64,000 bases of DNA, from positions 20,626 through 84,625 of the forward strand of contig NZ_WBUE01000019.1 in assembly GCF_009026145.1 (NCBI RefSeq), given 5' to 3'. Below the pieces are notes generated by a model. That model made no database searches, had not been told where the DNA came from, and saw nothing but the letters and a program-made list of their open reading frames with translations. The position numbers were made by a program, and so were the translations under genes. The first letter of the stretch is position 1, and every line of letters begins with the position of its first letter. Positions 1-7,597 of the stretch are shown here, in pieces. This DNA is from Hyphomicrobium sp. (lineage in GTDB: Bacteria > Pseudomonadota > Alphaproteobacteria > Rhizobiales > Hyphomicrobiaceae).

Positions 1-28
1 CTCAACGACGGCGCAAAGTAGCCGCGGC

Positions 29-481
29 TCAGCTCATGCGGTGCTCGCCGGGGCTGCTCCAGTAGCGGCCGAGCGCGTTGTCGAGCGACAAGGCGCCGGC
101 CCCGTACTTCATCAGGAACAGCAGGCACACCGCCCACACGCCGTGCGTGTCGAAGGCATTGGGGTAGACGAAGATCTCGATAACCAGCGTCATGACGAGC
201 AGGGCGGCGGCCGCAAAGCGCGTCAGCAGACCGGCGAACAGCAGCAGCGGCAGCGTCAGCTCGGCGGCGGTCGCCATGTAGGCAGCGATCTCGGGCGGGA
301 TGAGCGGCAGCCGGTACTCCTCGCGGAACAGGGTGAGCGTGTTGCCGTCGGCCCAGCCTTCGAGCTTCAGGAGCCCGGAGCGGAAGAAGACAGTCCCCAC
401 CGATATGCGCGCGATATAGGCGATGAGATCGTCGGGGATGGCCTTGAAGGCGGCGATGGTCGTGTTGGCTAGGTCGCGCAT
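29..481 (-). CDS. DoxX family membrane protein, bufferin operon subunit D (BufD-like)
   Basis: Small integral membrane protein of 150 residues with four hydrophobic segments and the DoxX pattern early on (RISVGTVFFRSGLLKLEGW). It is the last gene of a minus-strand operon whose other members encode a DUF2282 peptide, a DUF692 enzyme and a DUF2063 protein. Its start overlaps the end of the DUF2063 gene by 13 bp, which suggests translational coupling. In described bufferin operons a DoxX protein is the fourth member (BufD); its biochemical role is not settled, and a part in cofactor redox chemistry or export is only inference. Length and topology are normal for DoxX. Confidence 0.85.
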   Translation of the reverse strand: MRDLANTTIAAFKAIPDDLIAYIARISVGTVFFRSGLLKLEGWADGNTLTLFREEYRLPLIPPEIAAYMATAAELTLPLLLFAGLLTRFAAAALLVMTLVIEIFVYPNAFDTHGVWAVCLLFLMKYGAGALSLDNALGRYWSSPGEHRMS

Positions 482-1329
482 AATAGTGCTCCCTGAGGCG
501 TTGCATCGAAACGGGGGTTGCAGGGTCGGTCAGCCGACGGGCGGACCCCGACGATGGCACCGGCGCGGAACAGTGTCGCCAGCGCGGCGGTGAGATCGAA
601 CCTGGCATCGATCTGCGCCGCCAGCTCGGCCGCCAGCTGGAGCGAATGCCCGGCGGCGAGGCCGGCAACGAAGGCGTAGGTGCCCATGCCGATGCTGAAG
701 ACGCTCACCTCGTAGAGCGGGCGTACGATCAGCACCGCCTCGGCCTGCGAGGCATCGACGGGGCGCACGCTGGCATCGTGCGTGTTCGTCCGCCAGATGC
801 TGAACACCGCGTGGTGCGACGCGAGCAGCGCGCACGAGGGATGCAGATCGAGCGCGGCGTCGAGGGCTTGCTCGCCGAGCCGAGCCAATGCCGCCGCATC
901 GACGGGCCGGGCGTCGGCGGAGTGATAGACGGCGCAGATGCGCCATTCGAGGCGCGCGACGTCGGGCAGATACGGCAGCGACTGCGCGGGCGCGAACGTG
1001 GCGAGGAACGCAGCGAACTCCTCGCCGTACTCGATAAGCACCGGCGAGGTGGGCGGTGAGCGCTCGATGAACACGCGCGCCATGGCGGAAAAGAACTCGT
1101 CGCCGACGAGCCGGGCGACGACGGGGAAGCGCGCCGCAAGGCACGCGGTGAGACTGGCGAACACGTTGTTGCGATAGATGCCGAAGCGCTTGGCGGGGGG
1201 CGCGCTGCCAGGCTTCTCGATGCCGGCGGGCAGGCCGCCGGTGCGCCATAAGAGGGCGCGGGCGAAGTCGTCCTGCTGGGCGGCAATGGAAAGGGGATGC
1301 AGATCACGCCGCACGGGATGCCCCCTCAC
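469..1329 (-). CDS. DUF2063 (HvfC/BufC-like) putative DNA-binding domain protein
   Basis: Protein of 286 residues with the DUF2063 N-terminal signature near residues 15-75: QQDDFARALL followed by GIYRNNVFASLTACL and a FPVVARLVGDEFF stretch. Members are annotated as DNA-binding, but in RiPP operons they act as partner proteins of the DUF692 (MNIO) enzyme and help present the precursor peptide. The gene overlaps the upstream DUF692 gene by 26 bp and the downstream DoxX gene by 13 bp, so all three are probably translated together. The exact start is uncertain, since an internal start would reduce the overlap. Confidence 0.82.
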   Translation of the reverse strand: MRGHPVRRDLHPLSIAAQQDDFARALLWRTGGLPAGIEKPGSAPPAKRFGIYRNNVFASLTACLAARFPVVARLVGDEFFSAMARVFIERSPPTSPVLIEYGEEFAAFLATFAPAQSLPYLPDVARLEWRICAVYHSADARPVDAAALARLGEQALDAALDLHPSCALLASHHAVFSIWRTNTHDASVRPVDASQAEAVLIVRPLYEVSVFSIGMGTYAFVAGLAAGHSLQLAAELAAQIDARFDLTAALATLFRAGAIVGVRPSADRPCNPRFDATPQGALLCAT

Positions 1330-2188
1330 GAGGTAGCAGAATGCGTTCGGCCTTCATGGCCTCGGCATAGAGCGTGCTCCATGCGGGAATGTCGTTGTCC
1401 CATTCGATGAGCGTCGGCACCGCGCCGGCGCGGTCAATGGCGCGCGCATAAAGGCCCCACACCGCCTCGCGTACGGTGCGGTCGTGGACATCGATGAGCA
1501 GCGGGCGGCCATCGTCGTCGGCAATCTCGGCGTAGCCGGCGAGGTGAATCTCACCCACGTGCTCGACGGGGAACGCGTCGATGTAGGCGACGGGGTCGAA
1601 GCGGTGGTTGGTCGCGCAGACGAAGACGTTGTTGCAGTCGAGCAAGAGACCGCAGCCAGTGCGGCGCACGAGCTCGCCGAGGAACGCGACCTCTGACATG
1701 TCGGTATCTGCGAAGGTGATGTAGGTCGACGGGTTCTCAATGAGAACGCGGCGCCCCAACGCCTCCTGCAACTCGTCGACGTGGCGTGCGACATGCGTCA
1801 GCGTCGCTTGGTTGTAGGGCAGCGGCAGCAGGTCGTTGAGGAAGTTGCCCTCGTGTGTCGACCAGGCGAGATGCTCGGAGACCAGCCCCGGCTCGTAGCG
1901 CTTCACCAGCGCGGCTAGCTTCGCGACGTGCTCGCGGTTGAGCGGCTCGGCGCCGCCGATCGACAAGCCGACGCCGTGCAGGGACAACGGATAGCGCGCG
2001 CGCACGCGCTCCAGCACGTGATGCGGCCAGCCGCCGGCGCCCATGTAGTTTTCCGGGTGCACCTCGAACCAGCCGATATCGGGGAAGGCATCGAGCACGT
2101 CGCGGTAGTGCTCGGGCTTGAGCCCGACCCCGGCGCGCGCCGGGATCGGGGTGGGGCCGAATTGTCCGAGCGCGTGGGCTGCAGACAT
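1304..2188 (-). CDS. DUF692 multinuclear non-heme iron oxidase (MNIO), bufferin-maturing BufB-like
   Basis: Protein of 294 residues that is a complete DUF692 TIM-barrel enzyme. Visible family motifs in order are GVGLKPEHY, FEVHPENY, LHGVGLSIG, SEHLAW, IENPSTY, LLLDCNNVFV, EIHLAGY, IDVHD and LIEWDND; the conserved His, Glu, Asn and Asp residues are the iron ligands in characterised MNIOs. In bufferin operons this enzyme modifies cysteines of the DUF2282 precursor to thiooxazole-type heterocycles that bind copper. It lies 7 bp downstream of such a precursor gene and overlaps the partner DUF2063 gene. The modification of this particular peptide is inferred from family and context. Confidence 0.9.
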   Translation of the reverse strand: MSAAHALGQFGPTPIPARAGVGLKPEHYRDVLDAFPDIGWFEVHPENYMGAGGWPHHVLERVRARYPLSLHGVGLSIGGAEPLNREHVAKLAALVKRYEPGLVSEHLAWSTHEGNFLNDLLPLPYNQATLTHVARHVDELQEALGRRVLIENPSTYITFADTDMSEVAFLGELVRRTGCGLLLDCNNVFVCATNHRFDPVAYIDAFPVEHVGEIHLAGYAEIADDDGRPLLIDVHDRTVREAVWGLYARAIDRAGAVPTLIEWDNDIPAWSTLYAEAMKAERILLPREGASRAA

Positions 2189-2195
2189 GGCGCGC

Positions 2196-2489
2196 TCACG
2201 ACTTGGAGGGTTGCAGAGCGCCGGCGCGCGTCGAGCCGTCGGGCAGCGTGACGGTGGTCGTCAGGCAGGTGCCGGCGGGGACGTACTTCCATGCGCCCTT
2301 GTCGTAATCTGACTTGGAGGTGCCGGCGCACGAGTTGTTGCCGGTGGAGGCGCAGTCGTTCTTGCCGGCGGCGCTGATGCCGTAGCACTTTTCCTTCGCG
2401 GCATCCTCGGCCAGCGTCGCCTGCGACAGCGCGGTCACGCCGGCAATCGCGGCCACGGCCGACAGAAGTGCGGTCCTGGTATTCGCCAT
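2196..2489 (-). CDS. DUF2282 bufferin-type RiPP precursor peptide (BufA1-like), periplasmic
   Basis: Protein of 97 residues with a Sec-type signal (charged NTRT, hydrophobic [15 protein letters not shown], likely cleavage after ATLA near residue 27). The mature part has four cysteines at 35, 46, 54 and 75 in the DUF2282 pattern EKCYG, NDCAS, NSCAG and GTCL. In bufferins these cysteines are the modification and disulfide sites and give a copper-binding periplasmic peptide that sequesters metal under copper stress. It is the first gene of the operon with DUF692, DUF2063 and DoxX genes. A degenerate copy of the LysR-type promoter element found elsewhere in this region lies upstream. Confidence 0.88.
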   Translation of the reverse strand: MANTRTALLSAVAAIAGVTALSQATLAEDAAKEKCYGISAAGKNDCASTGNNSCAGTSKSDYDKGAWKYVPAGTCLTTTVTLPDGSTRAGALQPSKS

Positions 2490-2543
2490 TGATGATCTCC
2501 GTTCGTTTGAGGGAATACGGCGCTTAGGGCGCCGACGGGTAGA

Positions 2544-2598
2544 AGGGTGCCGCCGCGCCCGCGCGCCGTGAAATGCCGGCTGGCTATGGATTCGATGC
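2544..2598 (-). promoter_or_regulatory. Degenerate copy of the LysR-regulon promoter element before bufA
   Basis: On the minus strand GGCATTTCA lies at about 2577-2569, and a hexamer CACCCT begins exactly 25 bp after the start of ATTTC, the spacing seen in the five better sites. The upstream half is poor: GCAT stands where the others have CTAT, and the ATAG arm is absent. It is weak evidence that the bufferin operon belongs to the same regulon. Confidence 0.35.
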
Positions 2599-2620
2599 CG
2601 GGCGGCGGCTGGCGGCGGCC

Positions 2621-2687
2621 GATAGCGAGGGGCTATGGATTTGAGAGAAAGGCAATATTTCCGAAATCAGCGGCGCTTCCGCATGAT
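2621..2687 (+). promoter_or_regulatory. LysR-regulon promoter, copy A (toward the peroxiredoxin-like cluster)
   Basis: ATAG-N7-CTAT occupies 2622-2636 (ATAGCGAGGGGCTAT). ATTTC starts at 2657, 24 bp after the start of CTAT, and CATGAT starts at 2682, 25 bp after ATTTC. Copy D at 11.5 kb has the same spacing and shares the string GCTTCCGCATG around the -10. It points toward a tiny ORF at 2765 and the three peroxiredoxin-like genes. Confidence 0.65.
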
Positions 2688-2764
2688 CCGGACATGGCGG
2701 GAAGGCTCGCAGATGAGCCACCCCCCGCTCCGCGTTTCACAGGCTCCCGCGATGGAGACAGACC

Positions 2765-2875
2765 ATGCAGACGACGATCATCCTCACCTCGCTGCTCGGC
2801 GCCGTGCTGGCGACGACCGCCTCTATTGGTGCGCGCACCGGCTCAGCCGTCACCGCTGTGGCCGACCGGCGCTGA
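2765..2875 (+). CDS. Possible 36-residue hydrophobic small protein
   Basis: An ATG at 2765 follows a GGAGA sequence 6 bp upstream and opens a 36-codon frame: MQTTIILTSLLGAVLATTAS followed by a short polar tail ending ADRR. It looks like a single membrane segment or an uncleaved signal peptide. It begins about 70 bp downstream of the predicted start of promoter copy A and is the first possible gene on that transcript. No family is recognised. It may be a real small membrane protein or a chance frame in a leader. Confidence 0.4.
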   Translation: MQTTIILTSLLGAVLATTASIGARTGSAVTAVADRR

Positions 2876-2991
2876 TGGGAGATGCGAATACAGGAAGCAA
2901 CCCGCGCAGACACGCCAACGGAACTTCAACCTCGCCAGGCGAAGATGCCGCGATTGTTCATCACGGCGACGTCTGAAGCCGCGGAAGGACT

Positions 2992-3019
2992 GGAAGCCGG
3001 AGCCTCGCGCCCGGCTTCC
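2992..3019 (+). terminator. GC-rich hairpin between the small ORF and the peroxiredoxin-like genes
   Basis: GGAAGCCGG at 2992-3000 is a perfect complement of CCGGCTTCC at 3011-3019, giving a 9-bp stem with a 10-nt loop. No T-run follows on the plus strand, so it could be an attenuator, an mRNA-stabilising hairpin or a weak terminator. Apart from this hairpin I see nothing recognisable in 2876-3136. Confidence 0.4.
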
Positions 3020-3136
3020 AGATCGCCTCGCGTTCACGATGTGGAGATAGGTCGGATCGCAGCAACGGGCGCCACGAGCTAAGATCCTCGTCGCGCTCGG
3101 TTAGAGCTAGCAAGCAAGAGAACAAGGCAAGGCCCG

Positions 3137-3859
3137 GTGACCACTCCCAACACGCTCGAGCAAGCCTTTGCAGACATCTGCGTGATGGACGGTCCGCTGA
3201 GCCGCAAGCTGGCCGCCTATTCGCAAAAGCTACAAGAGCTCAACTTTCCCTTCGCCGAAGCCTACGACACGCTGGTCGCGCGCCTTATCGACGGCGGCAT
3301 CGGCACCGGTGCGCCCAGGGTGGGCGAGGCAATGCCGCTGTTTGTACTGCCCTCCCGCACGGGCGAGCTAGTGCGGCTCGATGAGTTGCTGGCTGACGGG
3401 CCGGTGGTGATCAGCTTCAACCGCGGCCACTGGTGCCCGTTCTGCAAGATCGAGCTGCGCACCGTTGCCGCCTACCACGCGGCGATCGCCGAGCGCGGCG
3501 GCCGGGTGGTGTCGATCCTGCCCGATCGCCAGGGCTTCCTCGGGCGGCTCGACGCCGACACGCAAGGTAAGCTGATGATTCTCACCGACGTCGACAACGG
3601 CTATGCGCTGTCGCTTGGCCTCGTCTTGTGGCTGGGGGACCGCCTCAAGGAGCTGATGCGGGGCCGCGGCGTGCATCTCGACCAGATCCATGGCAACGAC
3701 GGCTGGTTCGTGCCGCTACCGGCAACCTTCGTCGTCGCCGCCGACGGCACCGTCGTCGCGCGCCACGTCGATCCCGACTTCCGTTTACGAATGGAAATCG
3801 ACGAGATTATCGACGCGTTGCACCGCGCTGGGGCCCATAGTACGCAAAGGCATGGGTGA
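3137..3859 (+). CDS. Peroxiredoxin-like (AhpC/TSA) protein 1
   Basis: Cytosolic 240-residue protein of the peroxiredoxin-like AhpC/TSA family, starting at a GTG. An N-terminal helical region of about 60 residues precedes the thioredoxin fold. The active-site motif is FNRGHWCPFC with Cys100 and Cys103, a CxxC arrangement, and the C-terminal motif IPATFVV-type (LPATFVVAADG) forms the usual cis-Pro region. It is the first of three tandem paralogues that share length and layout. The expected role is thiol-dependent reduction of a peroxide or disulfide; the substrate is unknown. The group lies downstream of the LysR-type promoter copy A. Confidence 0.85.
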   Translation: MTTPNTLEQAFADICVMDGPLSRKLAAYSQKLQELNFPFAEAYDTLVARLIDGGIGTGAPRVGEAMPLFVLPSRTGELVRLDELLADGPVVISFNRGHWCPFCKIELRTVAAYHAAIAERGGRVVSILPDRQGFLGRLDADTQGKLMILTDVDNGYALSLGLVLWLGDRLKELMRGRGVHLDQIHGNDGWFVPLPATFVVAADGTVVARHVDPDFRLRMEIDEIIDALHRAGAHSTQRHG

Positions 3860-3881
3860 CTTTGTCGAAGACGCTTGCACG

Positions 3882-4595
3882 ATGACCGATCCAAGCCCGC
3901 TCGAGGAGGCTTTCAGGAAGATCTGCGCCACCGAGGCGCCCTTGAGCGAGCGGCTGGCACTGCTCACCGCGGCGGTCGAGAGGCATGGGCAGCCGTTTGC
4001 TGTTGCCTACCAGACCCTCATCGACCAGCTCAAGGGTGCGGCCGCGGGGGGAACAGCCCCGGCCGTAGGGGAGCAGCTGCCGCCCTTCCTGCTCCCCGAC
4101 CACACCGGGCATCTCGTCGGCCTCGACGAGCTGCTCGCCAAGGGGCCGCTGGTGGTCAGCTTCAACCGCGGCCACTGGTGCGAGTATTGCGAGCTCGAGC
4201 TGCGCGCCTTTGCGCAAGCCCACGCCGATCTGGCTGCTCGCGGCGTGCAGGTCGTCTCGATCATGCCGGAGCGGGGGGAATACACGCGCAAAGTGCGCGC
4301 GCTGACGCACGACACCGTGACGGTGCTGTCCGACATCGACAATGGATACGCACTGGCGGTGGGGATCGTGATGTGGCTCGGCGAGAATGTGCAGGCGCTG
4401 TATCGTAAGTTCGGCATCGACATCGAGCGCTACCAGGGCAACGGGGCGTGGTTCGTGCCCATACCGGCGACCTTCGTCCTGGATCGCCAGGGGCGCATTC
4501 TCGCCCGCAAGGTCGACCCGGACTTTCGCAGCCGCATGGACATCGAAGAGATTCTAGACACGCTCGAAGTGGCAGAAGGCGAACCGCAACGCTGA
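3882..4595 (+). CDS. Peroxiredoxin-like (AhpC/TSA) protein 2
   Basis: Second paralogue, 237 residues from the ATG at 3882, where MTDPSPLEEAF aligns with the start of copy 1; an in-frame ATG at 3852 would add ten residues. The active site is FNRGHWCEYC, so the CxxC is kept but Pro after the first cysteine is replaced by Glu, which should lower thioredoxin-like reactivity or change specificity. The rest (DNGYALAVGIVMWLGE, then a YQGNGAWFVPIPATFV region) closely follows copy 1. It lies 22 bp after copy 1, so co-transcription is likely. Confidence 0.84.
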   Translation: MTDPSPLEEAFRKICATEAPLSERLALLTAAVERHGQPFAVAYQTLIDQLKGAAAGGTAPAVGEQLPPFLLPDHTGHLVGLDELLAKGPLVVSFNRGHWCEYCELELRAFAQAHADLAARGVQVVSIMPERGEYTRKVRALTHDTVTVLSDIDNGYALAVGIVMWLGENVQALYRKFGIDIERYQGNGAWFVPIPATFVLDRQGRILARKVDPDFRSRMDIEEILDTLEVAEGEPQR

Positions 4596-4681
4596 GAAGT
4601 GCGTTCTGTCGAGGCAGGCGCAATTCCTCTGGCGGTTTCAACCCGCCTGGACAAAAATGAGCGGGCGTCGCGATTTCGGAG

Positions 4682-5398
4682 ATGAAGATGGCAGAACCAT
4701 CGATAGCCGAAATACTCGAGGAGACGACCGAGAGGTGCCGCAACCTCGATGCGCCGCTCGCCGGGCGGCTGCAGGCCTTTGCCGACGAGGTGCGCGCCCT
4801 CAATGCCGAGTTCGCCGATACGGTCGAGCGCATGATCGACCGCCTCAAGGCGTCCGGGGCCGGCGAGAAGGCTCCCGCCCCCGGCGAGCCGATGCCGGAA
4901 TTCATGCTGCCCGATCAATCCGGCCGGCTGGTCAGCCTTGCCGAGCTCATCGCCAACGGCCCCGTGGTCGTCGCCTTCCATCGCGGCCACTGGTGCCCAT
5001 ACTGCCGCATCACCGCCGACGCGCTGACGCGCATTCATGGTGCCGTGCAGGAGCGCGGGGCCGAACTCGTCGTCATCACGCCCGAGATCGAGCGCTTCAA
5101 CGAGGAGCTGCGGTCGGCGGTGGGCGCACGCTACCCAGTGCTGTCGGACATGGACAACGGCTACGCGCTGATGCTCAACCTGGCGTTCTACGTCGGCGAC
5201 GAGAAGAAGAAGCTGATGAAGTTCGCCGGCTGGAACATCCCCCCCTACAACGCCAACGACAACTGGACGCTACCCATTCCGGCGACGTTCGTCGTCGGCA
5301 GCGATGGGCTCGTCAAGGCGCGCCATATCGATCCGGACTACCGCAAGCGAATGGACGTCGAGGCGATCCTCGAGGCGGTCGCGGCCGCGCGCGACTGA
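4682..5398 (+). CDS. Peroxiredoxin-like (AhpC/TSA) protein 3
   Basis: Third tandem paralogue, 238 residues, beginning MKMAEPSIAEIL. The active site is FHRGHWCPYC, with CxxC intact. The DNGYALMLNLAFYVGDEKKKLMK segment and the NDNWTLPIPATFVV segment match the other two. Sequence between the copies is divergent, so the triplication is old and the copies probably have distinct partners. It lies 86 bp after copy 2 and ends 2 bp before the stop of the convergent LysR gene. Confidence 0.85.
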   Translation: MKMAEPSIAEILEETTERCRNLDAPLAGRLQAFADEVRALNAEFADTVERMIDRLKASGAGEKAPAPGEPMPEFMLPDQSGRLVSLAELIANGPVVVAFHRGHWCPYCRITADALTRIHGAVQERGAELVVITPEIERFNEELRSAVGARYPVLSDMDNGYALMLNLAFYVGDEKKKLMKFAGWNIPPYNANDNWTLPIPATFVVGSDGLVKARHIDPDYRKRMDVEAILEAVAAARD

Positions 5399-5400
5399 GC

Positions 5401-6303
5401 TCACGCAGCTTGGGCGTTACCTTCGAGCCGCGACCAGTCGGCGGCGCGCAGCATCTTGATCAGCGTGCTGGCGGCCATGGACCGCTGACGCCCGGCAACG
5501 GCGTAGGCGTACACCGTCCTCTCCATGTCGAACCCCTCGACCCCGAGCAGCGCGAGGTCAGGGGAGGCGACGCTGCTTTCAGGCGCGAAACCGACGCCGA
5601 GGTCTGCCGTAAGCAGCGCCACGAAGTCGGCGTCCGAGCCGGCGTTGTGGGCCGTCGGCACCTCGACGCCCGACACCGTGAGGAACGTGGCACCTTGCCC
5701 GAAGTCCTCGCAATAGGGGCGAAAGATCAGCTTTTCCTTGCGCAATTCGTCGGCCGGCACCGACGCCTGCCCGGCAAAGCGATGCGTCTTGGCCGCCACC
5801 AGTCGGTAGGATTCGGTAAACAACGGCCACGACTCCAGCCTGTCCCAGGCCTCCGGCAGCTTCCCGGCGACGGCGAGATCCACGCTGCCCTTCTTGAGGT
5901 GCTCGCTAACCTCGGCGCTGGTGCCGCGCACGAACTTCAGATTGAGACCCGGCATGGCGCGCACCAATTCCTTCAGGAAGGGGAGCACGATCTCGATGTT
6001 CACCGTGATGGGCAGCGCGATCGACAGCGGCGCCAGGGCGCCCTTCTTGATCGAGGTGGCGACCTGCTTTGCGGCCTGGGCGCTTTCGTAGCACTGCTGC
6101 ATCAGCGGCAGCATGCGGTGTCCGAGCTCGGACAGGTGCGTGAGGTTGCGCTCGCGACGAAACAGCTCGCCGCCCAGCTCCTCCTCCAGCTGCTTGATGG
6201 CGCGCGTCAGCGACGGCTGCGCGACGTGACACTCCTCGGCGGCGCGGGTGAAGTTCAACAATCGCGCAACGGCCAGGAAGTATCGGACCTGGTGCATTTC
6301 CAT
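5401..6303 (-). CDS. LysR-family transcriptional regulator, presumed master of the 2.5-12 kb regulon
   Basis: 300 residues from the ATG at 6303, the usual LysR length; upstream in-frame codons run into the divergent promoter and are less likely. The winged helix is MHQVRYFLAVARLLNFTRAAEECHVAQPSLTRAIKQLEEELG at the N-terminus, followed by a type-2 periplasmic-binding effector domain. The DNA site pattern nearby resembles OxyR half sites, but the effector domain shows only one cysteine near the usual sensor area (PYCEDF), so an OxyR-type disulfide switch is not supported. It is divergent from the hydroxybutyrate dehydrogenase gene, with promoter copy B between them, so autoregulation is likely. 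Confidence 0.88.
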   Translation of the reverse strand: MEMHQVRYFLAVARLLNFTRAAEECHVAQPSLTRAIKQLEEELGGELFRRERNLTHLSELGHRMLPLMQQCYESAQAAKQVATSIKKGALAPLSIALPITVNIEIVLPFLKELVRAMPGLNLKFVRGTSAEVSEHLKKGSVDLAVAGKLPEAWDRLESWPLFTESYRLVAAKTHRFAGQASVPADELRKEKLIFRPYCEDFGQGATFLTVSGVEVPTAHNAGSDADFVALLTADLGVGFAPESSVASPDLALLGVEGFDMERTVYAYAVAGRQRSMAASTLIKMLRAADWSRLEGNAQAA

Positions 6304-6368
6304 GCGGGACACCAAACGCCATCGAGAGCGGTGGCGAAATTCCTGCGGGCGGGGCTGGTCGTCAAGCC

Positions 6369-6434
6369 ATAGCTGCTTGCTATCGATTTCGGACCCATAC
6401 GGCATTTCAACTTACAACTTCTTACGGCTAGCGT
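6369..6434 (+). promoter_or_regulatory. LysR-regulon promoter, copy B (lysR/bdhA intergenic)
   Basis: ATAGCTGCTTGCTAT at 6369-6383 is the ATAG-N7-CTAT palindrome. ATTTC begins at 6404, 24 bp after CTAT, and TAGCGT begins at 6429, 25 bp further. The element faces the dehydrogenase gene and sits in the classical position for a LysR protein binding beside its own gene. Confidence 0.7.
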
Positions 6435-6541
6435 CGCTGTCGAACCACCTCCCCCTGACGGTCTCCCCCGCCGTCAGCCCTGGACCCGGGGCCCTCGTTT
6501 CCCTCCCGAGCCTGCCCCGGGTCTTCCTTTACGGTGGATCG

Positions 6542-7390
6542 ATGGAGAGCAAGATGCTGGACAAGCTCGCGAACGACAGGTCGGACCACGCTTCCGCACT
6601 GGGTGCCGATCTGGTCGGCAAAGCGGCGGTCATCACCGGCTCGACCAGCGGTATCGGTCTCGGCATCGCGCACGCCCTTGCCGCGAGCGGCATGAAGGTC
6701 CTGCTCAACGGCTTCGGTGAGCGCAGCGAGATCGACCGCACCGTCGCCGAGCTGGCGGAAATATACGGCGTCGCCGTCGGCTACTCCGGCGCCGACATGT
6801 CGAAGCCGGACGACATCGCCGGCATGGTGCAATTGGCGCAGGAAAAGTTCGGCGCCGTCGATGTACTGGTTAACAACGCCGGTATCCAGCACGTTGAAGC
6901 GGTGGAGACTTTCCCCATCGAAAAATGGAATGCGATCCTTAGCATCAATCTGTCGGCAGCTTTCCACGCCACGCGCGCCGTCATCCCCGGCATGAAGGCG
7001 CGCGGCTACGGGCGCATCATCAACGTCGCCTCCGCGCACGCGCTTGTCGCCTCGCCCTTCAAGTCGGCCTACGTGTCGGCCAAGCACGGCATCGTCGGCC
7101 TGACCAAGACGGTGGCGTTGGAGACCGCCGAGCACGGCATCACCGCCAACGCCATCTGCCCCGGATATGTTCTGACGCCGCTGGTTGAGAAGCAGATCCC
7201 CGAGACGGCTAAGGCGCGCGGGCTGACCGAGGAGCAGGTGATTCGCGACGTGCTCCTGCACGCGCAGCCGACGCGCCAGTTCGTCACCACCGAGGAGATC
7301 GGCGCGCTGGCGGTGTTCCTGTGCTCGCGCGCGGCGCGCTCGATTACCGGCGCCGCTATTCCCATCGAAGGCGGTTGGACCGCCCAATAG
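6542..7390 (+). CDS. bdhA: 3-hydroxybutyrate dehydrogenase-like SDR
   Basis: NAD-dependent short-chain dehydrogenase of 282 residues from the ATG at 6542 (an ATG at 6554 is also possible), with an N-terminal extension of about 24 residues over the usual enzyme. Visible motifs are the cofactor glycine pattern TGSTSGIGLGIA, NNAGIQHV, the catalytic Ser region (NVASAHALVASPFKSAYVSAKHG, containing YxxxK), and ICPGYVLTPLV. The QIP and ARGLTEEQV features after it are typical of BdhA, which interconverts 3-hydroxybutyrate and acetoacetate in polyhydroxybutyrate turnover. It is driven by promoter copy B, away from other PHB genes; a patatin gene of the same regulon could be a functional partner. Confidence 0.82.
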   Translation: MESKMLDKLANDRSDHASALGADLVGKAAVITGSTSGIGLGIAHALAASGMKVLLNGFGERSEIDRTVAELAEIYGVAVGYSGADMSKPDDIAGMVQLAQEKFGAVDVLVNNAGIQHVEAVETFPIEKWNAILSINLSAAFHATRAVIPGMKARGYGRIINVASAHALVASPFKSAYVSAKHGIVGLTKTVALETAEHGITANAICPGYVLTPLVEKQIPETAKARGLTEEQVIRDVLLHAQPTRQFVTTEEIGALAVFLCSRAARSITGAAIPIEGGWTAQ

Positions 7391-7471
7391 GCGGGACCCG
7401 CCCATCGCGATGTGCGCCTTCCCGGCTGCTTGCCCGGAGGGCGCGCTCGCCTGCGCACCGGGGCGAGAGCG

Positions 7472-7538
7472 ATAGCCGCGGGCTATCGATACGGTCGCCA
7501 ATCGGCATTTCAAATCAACGGCTGAGCACGGGCATCCT
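7472..7538 (+). promoter_or_regulatory. LysR-regulon promoter, copy C (upstream of the cupin gene)
   Basis: ATAGCCGCGGGCTAT lies at 7472-7486. ATTTC begins at 7507, again 24 bp after CTAT, and CATCCT begins at 7533, 26 bp on. GGCATTTCA is identical to copy B. It lies about 110 bp before the cupin start. Confidence 0.68.
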
Positions 7539-7597
7539 TGGGCCATGGGCGCACCGCGTTGCGCGCTCTCTCAACCCCTTTGCTAAGGATGCTCCCC

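Noticed and set aside
5401..6303. Naming the LysR gene oxyR because of ATAG-N7-CTAT sites.
   Set aside because: The OxyR pair of redox cysteines is not seen in the effector domain; the site pattern alone is shared by other LysR proteins.
4657..6372. A 571-codon open frame on the plus strand.
   Set aside because: It overlaps the peroxiredoxin-like gene 3 and runs antisense to the LysR gene; composition is Arg-rich and has no family pattern. It is a high-GC shadow frame.
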